Source of the DNA: Iris pallida
Lineage: Eukaryota > Streptophyta > Magnoliopsida > Asparagales > Iridaceae
Assembly: GCA_029216955.1 (NCBI GenBank)
Contig: JANAVB010010791.1
Span: 8,202,868 to 8,266,867 of the forward strand
Length of the DNA stretch: 64,000 nt
Direction: 5' to 3'
Part shown: positions 10,137 to 21,279 of the stretch, one piece after another
How positions within the stretch are numbered: the first letter of the stretch is position 1
Layout: the number at the start of each line of letters is the position of its first letter
Position numbers and translations under genes: made by a program
Notes under the pieces: model-generated
Databases searched by the model: none
Told to the model about the DNA's origin: nothing
The model's input: the letters and a program-made list of their open reading frames with translations, nothing else

Positions 10137-13100
10137 GAGCAAATGGATCCTCGACAGTGGTTGCTCACGGCACATGACCGGTAACGCTTCATTATTTTCA
10201 ACACTGTCGAAGAGGAATAAAGAAGGATACGTCTCCTTCGGTAATAATTTAAGAGGATACATAATCGGTATCGGTGACATTGGTAAGGCTCCCTATCCAG
10301 TGATTAAAGATGTTTGTCTAGTTACCGAGTTAAAACATAATCTGCTCAGCATAAGCCATTTAGCTAATCACGGTTATGGTATTAACTTCATAAAAGATAA
10401 AAGTAACAAAATTGATAGTTCAACTGGTACTACTATATTTGAAGGTATTAGGGAAGACAATATATATGTATTCTATTTGTTGGAAGATGCTAACACAACA
10501 GGTAGATGTTTGATGGCCAAAAGCGTTGAGAGTCAACTATGGCATATGAGACTCGGTCATGCAAACATGGATACAATTTCAAGATTATCTACGAAGAAGT
10601 TCGTACGCGGCTTAATGGATATTTTTTTCAAGAAGGCTACGGTATGTAGTGAATGTAAAAAGAACAAAGCTACCAAATCCGAATTCAAATCCAAGAACGC
10701 TGTAAGTACCACTAGAGCTTTACAACTGTTGTATATGGACATATTTGGACCAAGTAGAATTGCTAGTCTAGGTGGTAAGTTATATGCATTTGTCATTATA
10801 GATGATTTCTCTAGATATACATGGGTTTATTTTCTTGCACGCAAGAACGATGCATTATCAGAATTTGTCACCTTTTGCAAGAAAGTACAGAATGAAAAAG
10901 GGTTCATGATTACTTGTATTCGTAGTGATCATGGCGACAAATTTGAAAATGCAGAATTCAAGCAATTTTGTGACACACACGGTTATTTGCATGAATTCTC
11001 TTGCCTTAGGACTCCGCAACAAAATGGAGTTGTGGAACGTAAGAACAGAACTCTATCTGAAATGGCTAGAGTAATGTTAACCAGTTTAGTCTACCTAGAT
11101 ACTTATGGGCTGAAGCTGTAAATACAGCATGCTATATTCTCAATAGGGTTCTAATTCGATCTATATTGAAGAAGACTCCCTATGAATTATGGTTTGATAG
11201 AACACCGAATGTTTCTTATTTTAAATGGTTGTAAATGTTTTATTCTTAATACTAAAGATAATTTGAGTAAATTTGATGAAAAGGTCGATGAAGGTATATT
11301 TTTAGGTTATGCAGCAAAGAGCAAAGGATATAGAGTCTTCAACAAAAGAACCATAATCATTGAAGAATCTATCAACATCAAGTTTGATGAACTAAATCAA
11401 CACTTAGATGATGATGACAATGAAGACATAATCGTACCAAGTACAGCTACTGCAAAACCTTTACACAAAGATGCAGAACCATCACATCAGGCATCAGATG
11501 AACCTCCAAACAAAGAAGCCAGAACTAGCAATCTTGAGACTACACCAAAAGAGATGAGATTCTTGGCTAATCATCCAAAAGACTTGGTAATTGGTGATAT
11601 TACCAAGGGTGTAAGTACTCGTTCCTCTAATAAAGATATAGCTTCTTGTGTTGCTTTTGTCTCGCAGTTTGAACCCAAAAATATTGATGAAGCATGTAGT
11701 GATAATTTTTGGTTAGATGCTATGCAAGAGGAATTAAACTAATTCGAACGAAATCAAGTTTGGGAACTTGTTCCCAAGCCCATTGATCATCCGATCATTG
11801 GCACCCGATGGGTATTTCGAAATAAACTGAATGAGAATGGTTTAGGGACTCGTAATAAGGCTCGACTCGTAGCTCAAGGATACAATCAAGAAGAAGGTAT
11901 CGACTACGATGAGACTTATGCCCCAGTTGCGAGATTAGAATCCATTCGCATGTTATGTGCATTTGCATGTTTTTATAATTTTAAATTATTTCAAATGGAT
12001 GTCAAAAGAGCATTTTTAAATGATTTTATAAAAGAAGAAGTTTATGTAGCTCAACCACCTGGTTTTACTGATTTCAAATTTTCTGAATTTGTTTTCAAGT
12101 TGAAGAAAATCTTATACGGTTTGAAACAAGCCCATCGTGCTTGGCACGATCGTCTAAGCTCTTTTCAACTTGATAATAGTTTTTCAAAGGGAAAGGTTGA
12201 TACTAATTGTTTATAAAATTGTTGAATAACAATATTCTTTTGATTCAAGTCCATGTAGATGATATTATCTTTGGATCTACTGATGAAACTCTTTGTCAAG
12301 AATTTTTAAAGTCTATGCAGAATGAGTTTGAGATGAGCATGATGGGAGAGCTGAAATTCTTTCTCGGACTGCAAATCAAACAAACCAACAATGGGACGTT
12401 CATAAATCAAGCAAAGTACACAATGGACCTATTAAAGAAGTTCGACATGGAAGTAGTTAAGGCACTTAGCACTCCAATGGCGACTTCAACCAAGCTTGAT
12501 ATTGATGAACAAGGCAAACCTGTCGACATACGTAAGTATCGAGGTATGATCGATAGCTTACTATATTTAACTGCTAGTCGACCAGACATTATGTTTAGTG
12601 TTTGCTTATGTGCACGTTTTCAAGCTAATCCTAAGGAATCACATCTGTGCGCAGTTAAGCGTATCTTCCGATACCTTAAAGGCACTTCTTCTGTCGGCTT
12701 ATAGCATCCCAAAACCGCATCATTTGACCTAATCGGTTATTCTGATGCTGATTTTGCTGGATGCAAAGTAGATAGAAAAAGCACCAGCGGCACATGTCAT
12801 TTCCTAGGAAAAGCTCTAGTCTCTTGGTTTAGCAAAAAGTAAAATTCTGTTGCATTATCAACAACTGAGGCTGAGTATATCACCGCAGGACGTTGTTGTG
12901 CACAAATTTTGTGGATAAAACAAACTTTAGAAGACTATGGATTATATTTTACACACATACCCATTTTCTATGACAACACTAGTTCTATTAATTTGACTAA
13001 AAATTTAGTATGTCACTCTCGTACTAAATATATCGAGATTCGACATCACTTTCTTAGAGATCATCAACAAAATGGAGATATAGACCTTGTATACATAGAC

Positions 13101-13205
13101 ACACAGAATCAATTAGCTGACATACTCACAAAACCTCTAGCGGAAGATCGTTTCAATTATTTACGTCAAGAATTAGGCATTTTAGATGTCAATAATATTA
13201 ATTAA
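10114..13205 (+). pseudogene. Sirevirus pol (protease, integrase, RT, RNase H)
   Basis: The order is copia-like. The aspartic protease site ILDSGCSRHMTG is at about 10150. The integrase zinc finger starts at LWHMRLGHAN (about 10540), and the core has D, D and E in MDIFGPS, SDHGDKF and NGVVERKN. RT has YDETYAPVARLESIR (about 11905), QMDVKRAF and the intact catalytic VDDI at about 12255. RNase H has SDADFAGC, a TTEAEY motif and the C-terminal DILTKPL (about 13120). Breaks are frameshifts around 11090-11210 and near 12200, and stops TAA at 11740, TAG at 12702 and TAA at 12840, each explained by a transition from CAA, TGG and CAA. It cannot be translated as one protein. Confidence 0.9.
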
Positions 13206-13501
13206 TTTTGTTTTATTAATTATTTATTCGATACTCGATAACTGTTTTTGAGACAAGCCTAAAAAGAGTCTGTCTGTCACCACGACTACGGTCGAAGCGA
13301 AGCGGTATTTAATAGTTCCCCGGTGAACCTCCGTTAGCTGGGACAGTACTCCTACAGCTAATCTGAGACAGACACTGAGTAAAGAATAGTAATTTATAAA
13401 ATAATATTAATTATATTATTTTGAGATTTAAAATTACTAAACTCTGAATTAAACATTTGAAACGAATTAATGAAAAAGATGTGGCCCCATTTCTATTATT
13501 T

Positions 13502-13504
<3 letters not shown>
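13206..13504. other. Spacer between Sirevirus pol and the env-like module
   Basis: No coding sequence seen. The first part includes a GC-richer stretch (13250-13380) that could fold, and it ends in the TA microsatellite. Confidence 0.5.

Positions 13505-13562
<58 letters not shown>
13505..13562. repeat. (TA)n microsatellite
   Basis: About 58 bases of uninterrupted TA, directly upstream of the env-like promoter module. Confidence 0.95.
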
Positions 13563-13563
<1 letters not shown>

Positions 13564-13574
13564 CCAGGCAACCC

Positions 13575-13879
13575 TTGGCGAATTCGGCCCGAGTTCGGTC
13601 CGAATTCGGCCAGAGTTCGGCTGGGTATATATGTACCAGCTAGAACCCGAGGCCCCCATCTTCTTCATTCTTTCAAACATCCTCAAACAGCAGCAGCCGT
13701 GCCTCCAAACCCTAGCTCTTTTCCACCCATGTTTTTCTAATCCGCGTGGAGATCTTCATCCAAACTTTGGATTCGTGCGGAGAATTTCGTCCTCAACAAC
13801 ATATCCAATTCTTGGAAGGTATAATTCCTTCTCTCCTCTACTTTTCAATTCTTAGGGTTTCTAGAATTTTTGGGAAAGA
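13575..13879 (+). promoter_or_regulatory. LTR-like promoter and 5' UTR ahead of the env-like ORF
   Basis: Four GARTTCGGYC-type motifs at 13579-13621 resemble the motif cluster in this element's LTR U3 (7448-7485). A TATA-like TATATATG follows at 13626, then a C/T- and CAG-rich leader typical of plant 5' UTRs. A possible GTATAA...TCTTAG intron lies at about 13819-13855, just before the ATG at 13880. A promoter function is inferred. Confidence 0.45.
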
Positions 13880-15244
13880 ATGCCTAAGTTCAATCCCTTC
13901 AAGAGGAAGAAGACCATTGCCAGTGAAGAGGCATCGTCTTCGGATCCGCATACGGATTGCCTCTTTTCTCCGGTCCAATCGGACGACGGTGCATCGGATG
14001 AGTTTTACTTTAAAACTTCCGACCAAGCTTTATTGTGGTATGCCGATTTCATTATACGTACTATTTACACCGGTTCACCGATTAAATGGACTATTTTTCT
14101 CGATCATCGCCCTTACTTTGAGGCATTAGGGTTACAACACTTTGTTACCTTATAATTCCCTATTTCTACTAATGCCATTAGATTATTCTATTGTAATTTC
14201 GTGTTAGACACTTTTACCGTGAGAACACGTGTCGGAGGGATCGATATTGAATTCACTGATGAAACGTTAGCGAAAATCCTTGGTATTCCAAACGAAGGTG
14301 CCCCGCTCGATGACATCAATGATTTTGATTTCCCCCATGATACGACTCTCGTTAGTTTCAAGAATAAGCTTTGTGCGCCCGTACGCGCTCGTCCTGGAAA
14401 GTTTAAGGCTAATAACTTGAACTTATTTAACTACGAATTACATCACATCATCTATTCCACTTTACTTCCAAAATCCACTTCCAAAGATGATGTCACTGCA
14501 CTTGAGCTTTCTGCTCTATATCATATTCTTAAGGAGATTCCTTTTTCTGCCCCTAAGACTATCATTCAGATGATGGAAAGATGTCGCAGAAGAGACTGCA
14601 ATCTCTCTTATGTGATGCTCATCCCACGCATCTTTCAGAGATTTGACATTGACCTATCTACTTGTGCTGTTGACCCTGAACCCAAGTTCCTCAAACTCTC
14701 TCGTCGCAGCATTGCCACTGTTCCTCCACCTACTGCACCTGCTCCTCCTGCACCTACTCCCACAGCACCTGGTCCTCCTCATTCTTACCCTATGACATTT
14801 GAGGGTATTCATCAGCACCTATCAGATCTACTGTCCTTTTATGTTGAGACTTCCAGGGAACATGAGTTCCGTGACGTGACTCGATTCCAGGCTATTGCCA
14901 ACTCCTTCGCCGATCTGAGATTTGCGCAGACGGGTCACTCTGCTAGCTCTCTACCTCGAGACCCTTCTGTTTCTGGCTACCGTATTGATGATGAGGCGGT
15001 CCACTGTCTGTTCCAGCCAGGAAATACTTACGATTGGTATCGTACTACTGGTGCCACTCCTCATACCTCTGGTACTGGTACTTCTGGAGCTGGTCCTTCT
15101 GGACATGCTGGCGCTGCAGCTGATGACGATGATGATGCGGATGATGACTTTGAGATGTTATTATTTTTGAGACTGTTATTTATGTCTTATGTTTACTTGG
15201 AAATGCTCCTACATTCCAAGCTATTATCCGCACTTTTATTTTAG
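13880..15244 (+). pseudogene. Env-like (plant transposon protein) ORF after pol
   Basis: An extra ORF of about 455 codons in the position of the Sirevirus env-like gene. The basic N-terminus is MPKFNPFKRKK. A central folded region carries FTDETLAKILGIP, a proline-rich hinge lies at about 14720-14780 (PPPTAPAPPAPTPTAP), an acidic DDDDDADDD tract sits near 15130, and the last 25 residues or so are hydrophobic. It resembles the 'putative plant transposon protein' family. Only one in-frame stop (TAA at 14153) breaks it, and both halves are in the same frame. Any envelope role is unproven. Confidence 0.75.
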
Positions 15245-15673
15245 TTATTATGTGACTCTTCATAGACATGGTTTTTATTATGCCTCAGTTTGGCATATTA
15301 GTTTCTTATTCAGCACTTTATTTGTTTCAATTTTATTCTAGCATTATCTATCTTTATGCTTTATATTAAAACTGCCTGTGACAAATACCATGCCCGTGTT
15401 AGTTATACAATATTTTTTTAACTGTTTCTACCATGCCTGTGAGGAATGTTTTATATATTTTTTTTTGTGTTTCTTCACTGTGTATTACTTATGCATTTAT
15501 TGCGGGGGAGCTTTCTCTTTTGCAATTATTTTGCTAAGTGACAACGGGGGAGAAATAGATCTAACATCTTCATGAATACAGGTTATGAACAATTCCTTTT
15601 GATACATTTTTGAATTGATCCAATCTTAGATGTTATATCGGCAAGGTTTGTCAATTATCAAAATAGAGGAGAT
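15245..15673 (+). promoter_or_regulatory. 3' untranslated region with multiple polypurine tracts
   Basis: No gene seen. Purine boxes GGGGGAG at 15504 and GGGGGAGAAATAGA at 15545 are of the type repeated ahead of the 3' LTR in Sireviruses. A last purine run AAATAGAGGAGATT (15661) touches the 3' LTR. Confidence 0.7.
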
Positions 15674-16731
15674 TGTTGGCCCATTGGTCATGTCAAACCT
15701 GATTTTAATAATTGATCAAACTCTATCTCGATATAAATGCAAGTCAATTCAGATGTTTACCTACGACGTTTTGGACACTGCTCAACGATGGATATCAACT
15801 ATGTTCAAGACTGAAGCCGTTTGCCACTCCGAATGTATTTCCTGTTAAGCAATGTAATTTTTTATTTTATTGAGTCTAGGAATACATTGTACACCAAGTC
15901 GTACTGGCAAATAGGCTATCCGAAAATATTTTTCAAAACCATCCTATTCTTTTTCAAATGACCTATGTTTTTGAAAAATATCCTTTTTACAAAAATCTTC
16001 TGAAGGACTTTTCAAAAAGCCAAATTAATTTTTCTCAAAAATGAACTGGCAGAACGCTAGCAGAACTCGGCCCGAGTTCGGCCAAGTGGAACGTTAGTGA
16101 ACGTTGGATTTTGAACTTGGTCACCCTTCAGTTGTGGTTTATTACAAAGAGTTCTGTCCGAATTCTGTCAGAGTTGTCTTTGGAAAAACTATAAATAGAG
16201 AAGCATTTCGATCATTTCAAATCACCAATTCACTTTCAATCTCTTCTCTTCTTAAGCTTACATTCTTCCAAAGAGTTCTAAAAAGCTTTCATTTTCAAAT
16301 CCCAAGCCAGTTATAATCCTCTAGTCGATTTGCCAGTGCGGTACGATCTAGAAGTTTCAGAGCGATTGTAATCAGAGGCTTGATAGAAGATACAACTCTT
16401 CACAATTGAAGTTGGTCGAGTTCTTCGTATCAAAGCTTGCATCTGTAGAAGTTGCAAGGACTTCGTATGAAAACTTACAGGATTTTTCAATAGTGGATTC
16501 AACTGGAAGCTAGAGTTCTTCCGACTGGACTAGTCCTCACAAGAGAGAAACTAGTATAAATCTCGGTGTTTGTATTTGCCTTCTGATCACTTTTAATTTC
16601 TATCATTTACTTTATGATTATTATTATATCTATGATCTAACTGCTAACAAGATTTTTAATTAGCAATATTCTGCTGCCTACTCTATTCACCCCCCCTCTA
16701 GAGTATTCTGCTTTACGATTTAGTTCCTACA
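15674..16731 (+). repeat. 3' LTR of the Sirevirus-type element
   Basis: 1058 bases matching 7061-8139, with a few small deletions (one motif unit is missing near 16085) and scattered substitutions. It ends CCTACA and is followed by the TSD ATAAC. Confidence 0.92.
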
Positions 16732-16736
16732 ATAAC
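16732..16736. repeat. Target-site duplication ATAAC, right (Sirevirus)
   Basis: An exact copy of 7056-7060. Confidence 0.9.
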
Positions 16737-17648
16737 CGGTGAGGTATAGCCCAACCCATGCTTTGTTTTGCTGTAGTATTGTAGTGACTTTTCTCTTGGA
16801 GCAGGAATACGAATAGGAGTTTGCCTTCTCTTACCACCATTGAGACCGATTTTGAAGTTGTAACCCATCTTTTGAATGATGTCTTTTGATTATTGACTAT
16901 AACGACGCAGTTGAAGCCGTCCGTTATCGTCGTTTTGAGAGTCACTATTAAATATAGTCTTCTGCTCTGTTCCTTTGCTGAAAAGTATAAGAAGTTCGTC
17001 TTTCTTCCGGGAAGGAACTAGGAAGAAGGAATCTTGAACCGGTTCAAGTGATATTTCGTCTTAGAGAGGTTGAACTGCTCCAATTGTAAGGGGTTTGAAG
17101 TTATCTAACATTTCTAGGTAACATCGAATATAATAGTTAACATCAGTATACTGTAAAGGAGATGCTACTTTATTGATAATTACATCATCATTTACAACAG
17201 GGCTCTTGATCTTAGCAGATGGCTTGCTAAGATTGATGACGAGAGGCGGAGAATGAGAAAGGGAAGGAGAAGGAGAAGACTTGTTACGACGAAGGTCGAT
17301 AACAAGAGGCTCAGAAGAGGTGAGCTCCTTATGCTCATTCTTTTCAGCAAGATGATGCTTAGCATGAGAGAAGAGATGGATGGTTAGCGTCTGAGAAGAC
17401 AAAGGGCAAAAAGTACGTCCATTGATCGGAATCACTAGGACGTTGTCTGGGTTGTCCTTCTGATCTTCCTTAGTGTCCATGGCCAGTACAACTTTCATGA
17501 GCTCCTCTTTGTATATTATTGAGTTGGTGAAATATGCTTCGAAACCTCTGAAAGGATTAAGATCGGCTACTTCTTTACAGACTTTTCCATGGTCATCCAC
17601 ATACTTGAAGCATTGATGGAGAGTGGATGGTTCGATGTTATGCTCATG
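16737..17648 (-). pseudogene. Tat-A polyprotein linker between protease and RT
   Basis: The minus-strand frame (17663-17061) carries HQCFKYVDD near its start and the short repeat PLVIDLRRN / PLVINLSKP in the middle. No catalytic domain is recognised; it is a variable linker. The same segment occurs in Tat-B at 33541-33958, which confirms the family. It is interrupted at 17648 by LARD-1, and the matching sequence resumes at 28141. A second frame (16945-16727) continues to the Sirevirus junction. Confidence 0.7.
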
Positions 17649-20600
17649 TGTCACGACCCGCACCCTAGAGTTAGGGCACGAGACGTGGGTACGTCCAGCC
17701 TACGCCGCAGTGTCGGCGGTAGAACGCTGTCCTAGGTCTCATGCATCTAACAGTATAAGGCTAAGCAGTTTATACTCCCCGAATGGGGGTGACATAGCAG
17801 AATGTAAACTCAATCACATCTAAGGTAGAGCATAATAAAAGATAGATAACTAGAACAAAAATCACAGAGATACAATCCAGAAGTCTAAGTGTCTAAGATA
17901 CACAAAACCAGAAAACATCTCAAAGCTCAAATACAGTAATCCATAAAATAAATACAACTCAAGACAACTGAAAATAAGCTATAAGCAAACCCTAGCTATC
18001 TATACAACCTCTACTGTGTCTCCTCTAGGCTAGCAGGCAACCTCCAGGCTATTTGTAAAATTTATCAACAGGTCCAGTCAGGACAGGAGCGAGCACAGTA
18101 CATCTCAACAATATCATAACAGGTTAGGAAATATAAACATGCTAGAGAGTAAGATACAGGATCTGAAGAAATAACATGATGAAAAAGGAAGACTGTAAAT
18201 AAATAGATACAACATATAGAGAACTAATAGTGACTAGTGATTCAGAGCACAAGATGGTTATGTAAACGGCACGATGTTGTACACGAGTAATCTACAGAGG
18301 TTTGTATACGAGTAATCTACTGGATTGATTACATAACCACTTCTACTCCCCCGCCCCAATCAATACACAAGGATCTAGCTAAGTTATGTTATTGTACACG
18401 AAGTATAGTCGTACATGAAGATCATGTGAATACATGAATATACACGATTTTACACGATTTGTACACGAATGTCACGAATACAAGGAGTACACGATGCTCA
18501 CGATAAAGTACACGAACACGAATATCCGATGTATCCCCTAAAGGGATAACATCGCACAACAAGATCCATATAGTACTAATCCGTGTTTTCAACGTGTCAG
18601 CATCATGTAAAGTAATCTAAAGCAGGAAATATAATCCTAAACAAGATATGAAATGATCAGAAAATGTACTCGCCTGCTATCTGAATGTCCAAAGGAAATG
18701 TACTGTCCGAGGAGAGGTGTCTGGCTCCTATTTAGAACAGCACAAGTCACAACAAGTCCAAAATGGTAAAATAAAGCTCTACTATGCATTCTACATGATT
18801 CTAGGTCATTCTAGGTCAAAGTCAACTCTTGGTCAACTCTGGTCAACCGTACTAGTCAAACTAGGTTAGCTAGGCAATACTAGGTCTAAATCTAGACTAA
18901 CAAGTCTCATTAGGCCTAACCAAGCCTAGACTATCACTCACACAAAATCACAAAGCTACATAAGTTATCAAACACACATTATATATATATTCATATATAT
19001 TTTTATTACAAGCAAAGTGCATAAAGACAAGGAGTGAGTGATACATGAATGTGGTTATGGCAATGTGTACATAACAGTATAATGTGTTCAAGTGTGAGGG
19101 GGTTATGTTAGAAGGATAACATTTAACAAGGGTTCATTGTGTCACATAGAAGAAATAACATGTAAAGCATAGGTTTAGCATGTGTGCGTGTGGGTGTTAA
19201 TCATAACAAAAGGGTTTATTTATACATCAAAGGGTTTACTCATAACAGTAAGTAGGTTTTATGTGTATTCATGCTTGGGGTTACTGTCAACATGTAGAAG
19301 GGGGTTTTAACATATGAACATGGTGCTAGGTGCTAATATGGCATCATACATTCCTATCATGTATTACATTATCTTTAAGTTGAATACATCATATATGGAT
19401 ACAATATATAATCTTGCATGTTTGCCTTCATATATTACATTCTATATTACCTATATACATGTGTTTCCTCTATTCATTTATGCTTGCATCATATACTCTA
19501 CATTACCATACATGTTATCATTATATATTGTATTACAATATTTATACATTATGCATTCATATCTATCATTACATATATATCTTGCATTCATATCTAGCAT
19601 TCATTATATACTTTCATGCATACATTGTATATCATTCTTTCATTCATGCATTTATGCATTGCTTATATGCATTATATTAATTGCATTCCTACATGCTTGC
19701 ATTCAACCATATATATACATTAACGTAAAAAGAATATATATCATATATATATTATTTCATTCATCTAACATATCATGCGTTACATACTCTATATTTATTT
19801 AATATCCATACTACATAGGCTCATAGGTTACACAAAATGCATATATCGTATAGTCACTCTTCTACTTAAAATCAATACTGTACCAATTGGGCCTTCACTA
19901 AATTCTAGGATTAAATTATGTTATAGATCTTTGTGTTAGCTTTTCGAAACTTTAAACGGATCATATTTTCGTGTCTGGAAGCTCCCGGAATCGCGAAAAA
20001 CACCGAAACGTGTTCGTCTTTCGTATAGTTGACACTCAAATAATTTTACAGAAAGTTTCAAAATGAATTTGGCTTATTAAAATATATATTTGGAAAGCTA
20101 ACTTCGATACGGTTCTTTTAAAAAAACGGAAGATAAATCGGAGTTTTAAGCTAAAAGTTATGACATTTCTAAGTTGCTATTGCTACTAAAAACGTGGATA
20201 AATATTATGACGAATTTAGGTAGTTTGAGACAAAAGAAACACAAGTATATAACATAATATATCAAGAACTCACTCTCTACACTAATATATATATATGAGA
20301 CACTATAGAACACATCTCCAATACAAAAATATGAGATTAAACATGTAATAATTCATTCATACATAACAACAACATATAGTGTGTCCAAATTTGGGGTTTT
20401 CCCATATGGACACAACCACAACACAAAGGACACTCCTATGACTTCCAAATGGACACGAAATGGACATAAATGGAGATACAACCATGGAGGTCATTCCTAT
20501 TGGTTCAAAATATTCTTATATGCATGTAGGGATGGATTAGAGGAGAGATTATACCTTCCGGGAGAGAGATTTAAAGGAAAAGCCTTCCGACACGGCACCG

Positions 20601-21279
20601 ACACGTAGAGATTCCAAAAGGACATGAACGAGCTCTGAATCCTCCCAAACTTGGCTAGCACCCTCTAACCCTGGAGTAGAAGAGAAATAAAGAAGATTTG
20701 GTGGAAGAAGGGGTTGATTTGGAGATGAAATCAATGGAGGTTCATCTCTAAATTAATTTGGGGAAGAACAAGAGAGAGAAAGTGGATGAAAACAAATGAA
20801 TGAAGGAGTGACTCACTCCTTATCCCCCCCCATAGATGGCTACCTAAAAATGGTGAGGTGTCCCCTATTTGAATGTCCAAAATGCCCTCCACTAATCTAT
20901 TTGATTTAAATTAGGAATTGGTTAAAGGTTGAGGTCAATTTAGTCTAGTTTTAAGTCTCTAATTAAACTAAACCTATCCATAAATAATTAGTCTAGCTAC
21001 TAACTAAAATTAATATCATGTGGAATAAAATTAATATCATGTGGGCTATGTCTAACTAGTGTGTGGGTCCCACTAGAGTCAAACTACCCCCCGGGTCCCC
21101 GTTTCAAGTCGGATTGAGTTAAAATTCGAACCCGACTCAAATAACCCCAAAACAATATATTAAGTAATAAAATAAATTTCAATCCCAAAATAATATCATA
21201 AATAATAAAATAAATTTCAAAAATATTCAAAAATGTAAAATGACAAAAATACTCCTGTTTCTGAAAACTGGGGGTGACA
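17649..21279 (-). repeat. LARD-1 3' LTR (left copy)
   Basis: 3631 bases, non-coding. It contains a cluster of (T)ACACGA-type repeats at about 18395-18530, AT-rich ATACAT/CATTCAT low-complexity sequence at 19310-19800, and the terminal GGGGGTGACA. It differs from the right copy by a low percentage of substitutions and small indels. Confidence 0.92.

Larger units (their letters stand above)
7061..16731 (+). mobile_element. Sirevirus-type Ty1/copia retrotransposon inserted in Tat-A
   Basis: A complete structure on the plus strand: 5' LTR, initiator-Met-type PBS, gag, pol in copia order (protease, integrase, RT, RNase H), an extra env-like ORF after pol, GGGGGAG polypurine boxes and a 3' LTR. 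It is flanked by perfect 5-bp duplications ATAAC (7056-7060 and 16732-16736). The gag type and env-like ORF fit the Sirevirus lineage. All coding regions have stops or frameshifts, so the copy is dead. The LTRs show visible divergence from each other. Confidence 0.92.

Noticed and set aside
13411..13686. ORF with a long Tyr-Ile repeat (also around 56346-56640 and 63247-63576)
   Set aside because: Produced by the TA microsatellite.
19314..19802. 162-codon hydrophobic ORF, repeated at 26160-26647
   Set aside because: It lies inside the LARD-1 LTR in low-complexity ATACAT/CATTCAT sequence; conservation is explained by LTR identity, and the second copy has a frame change.
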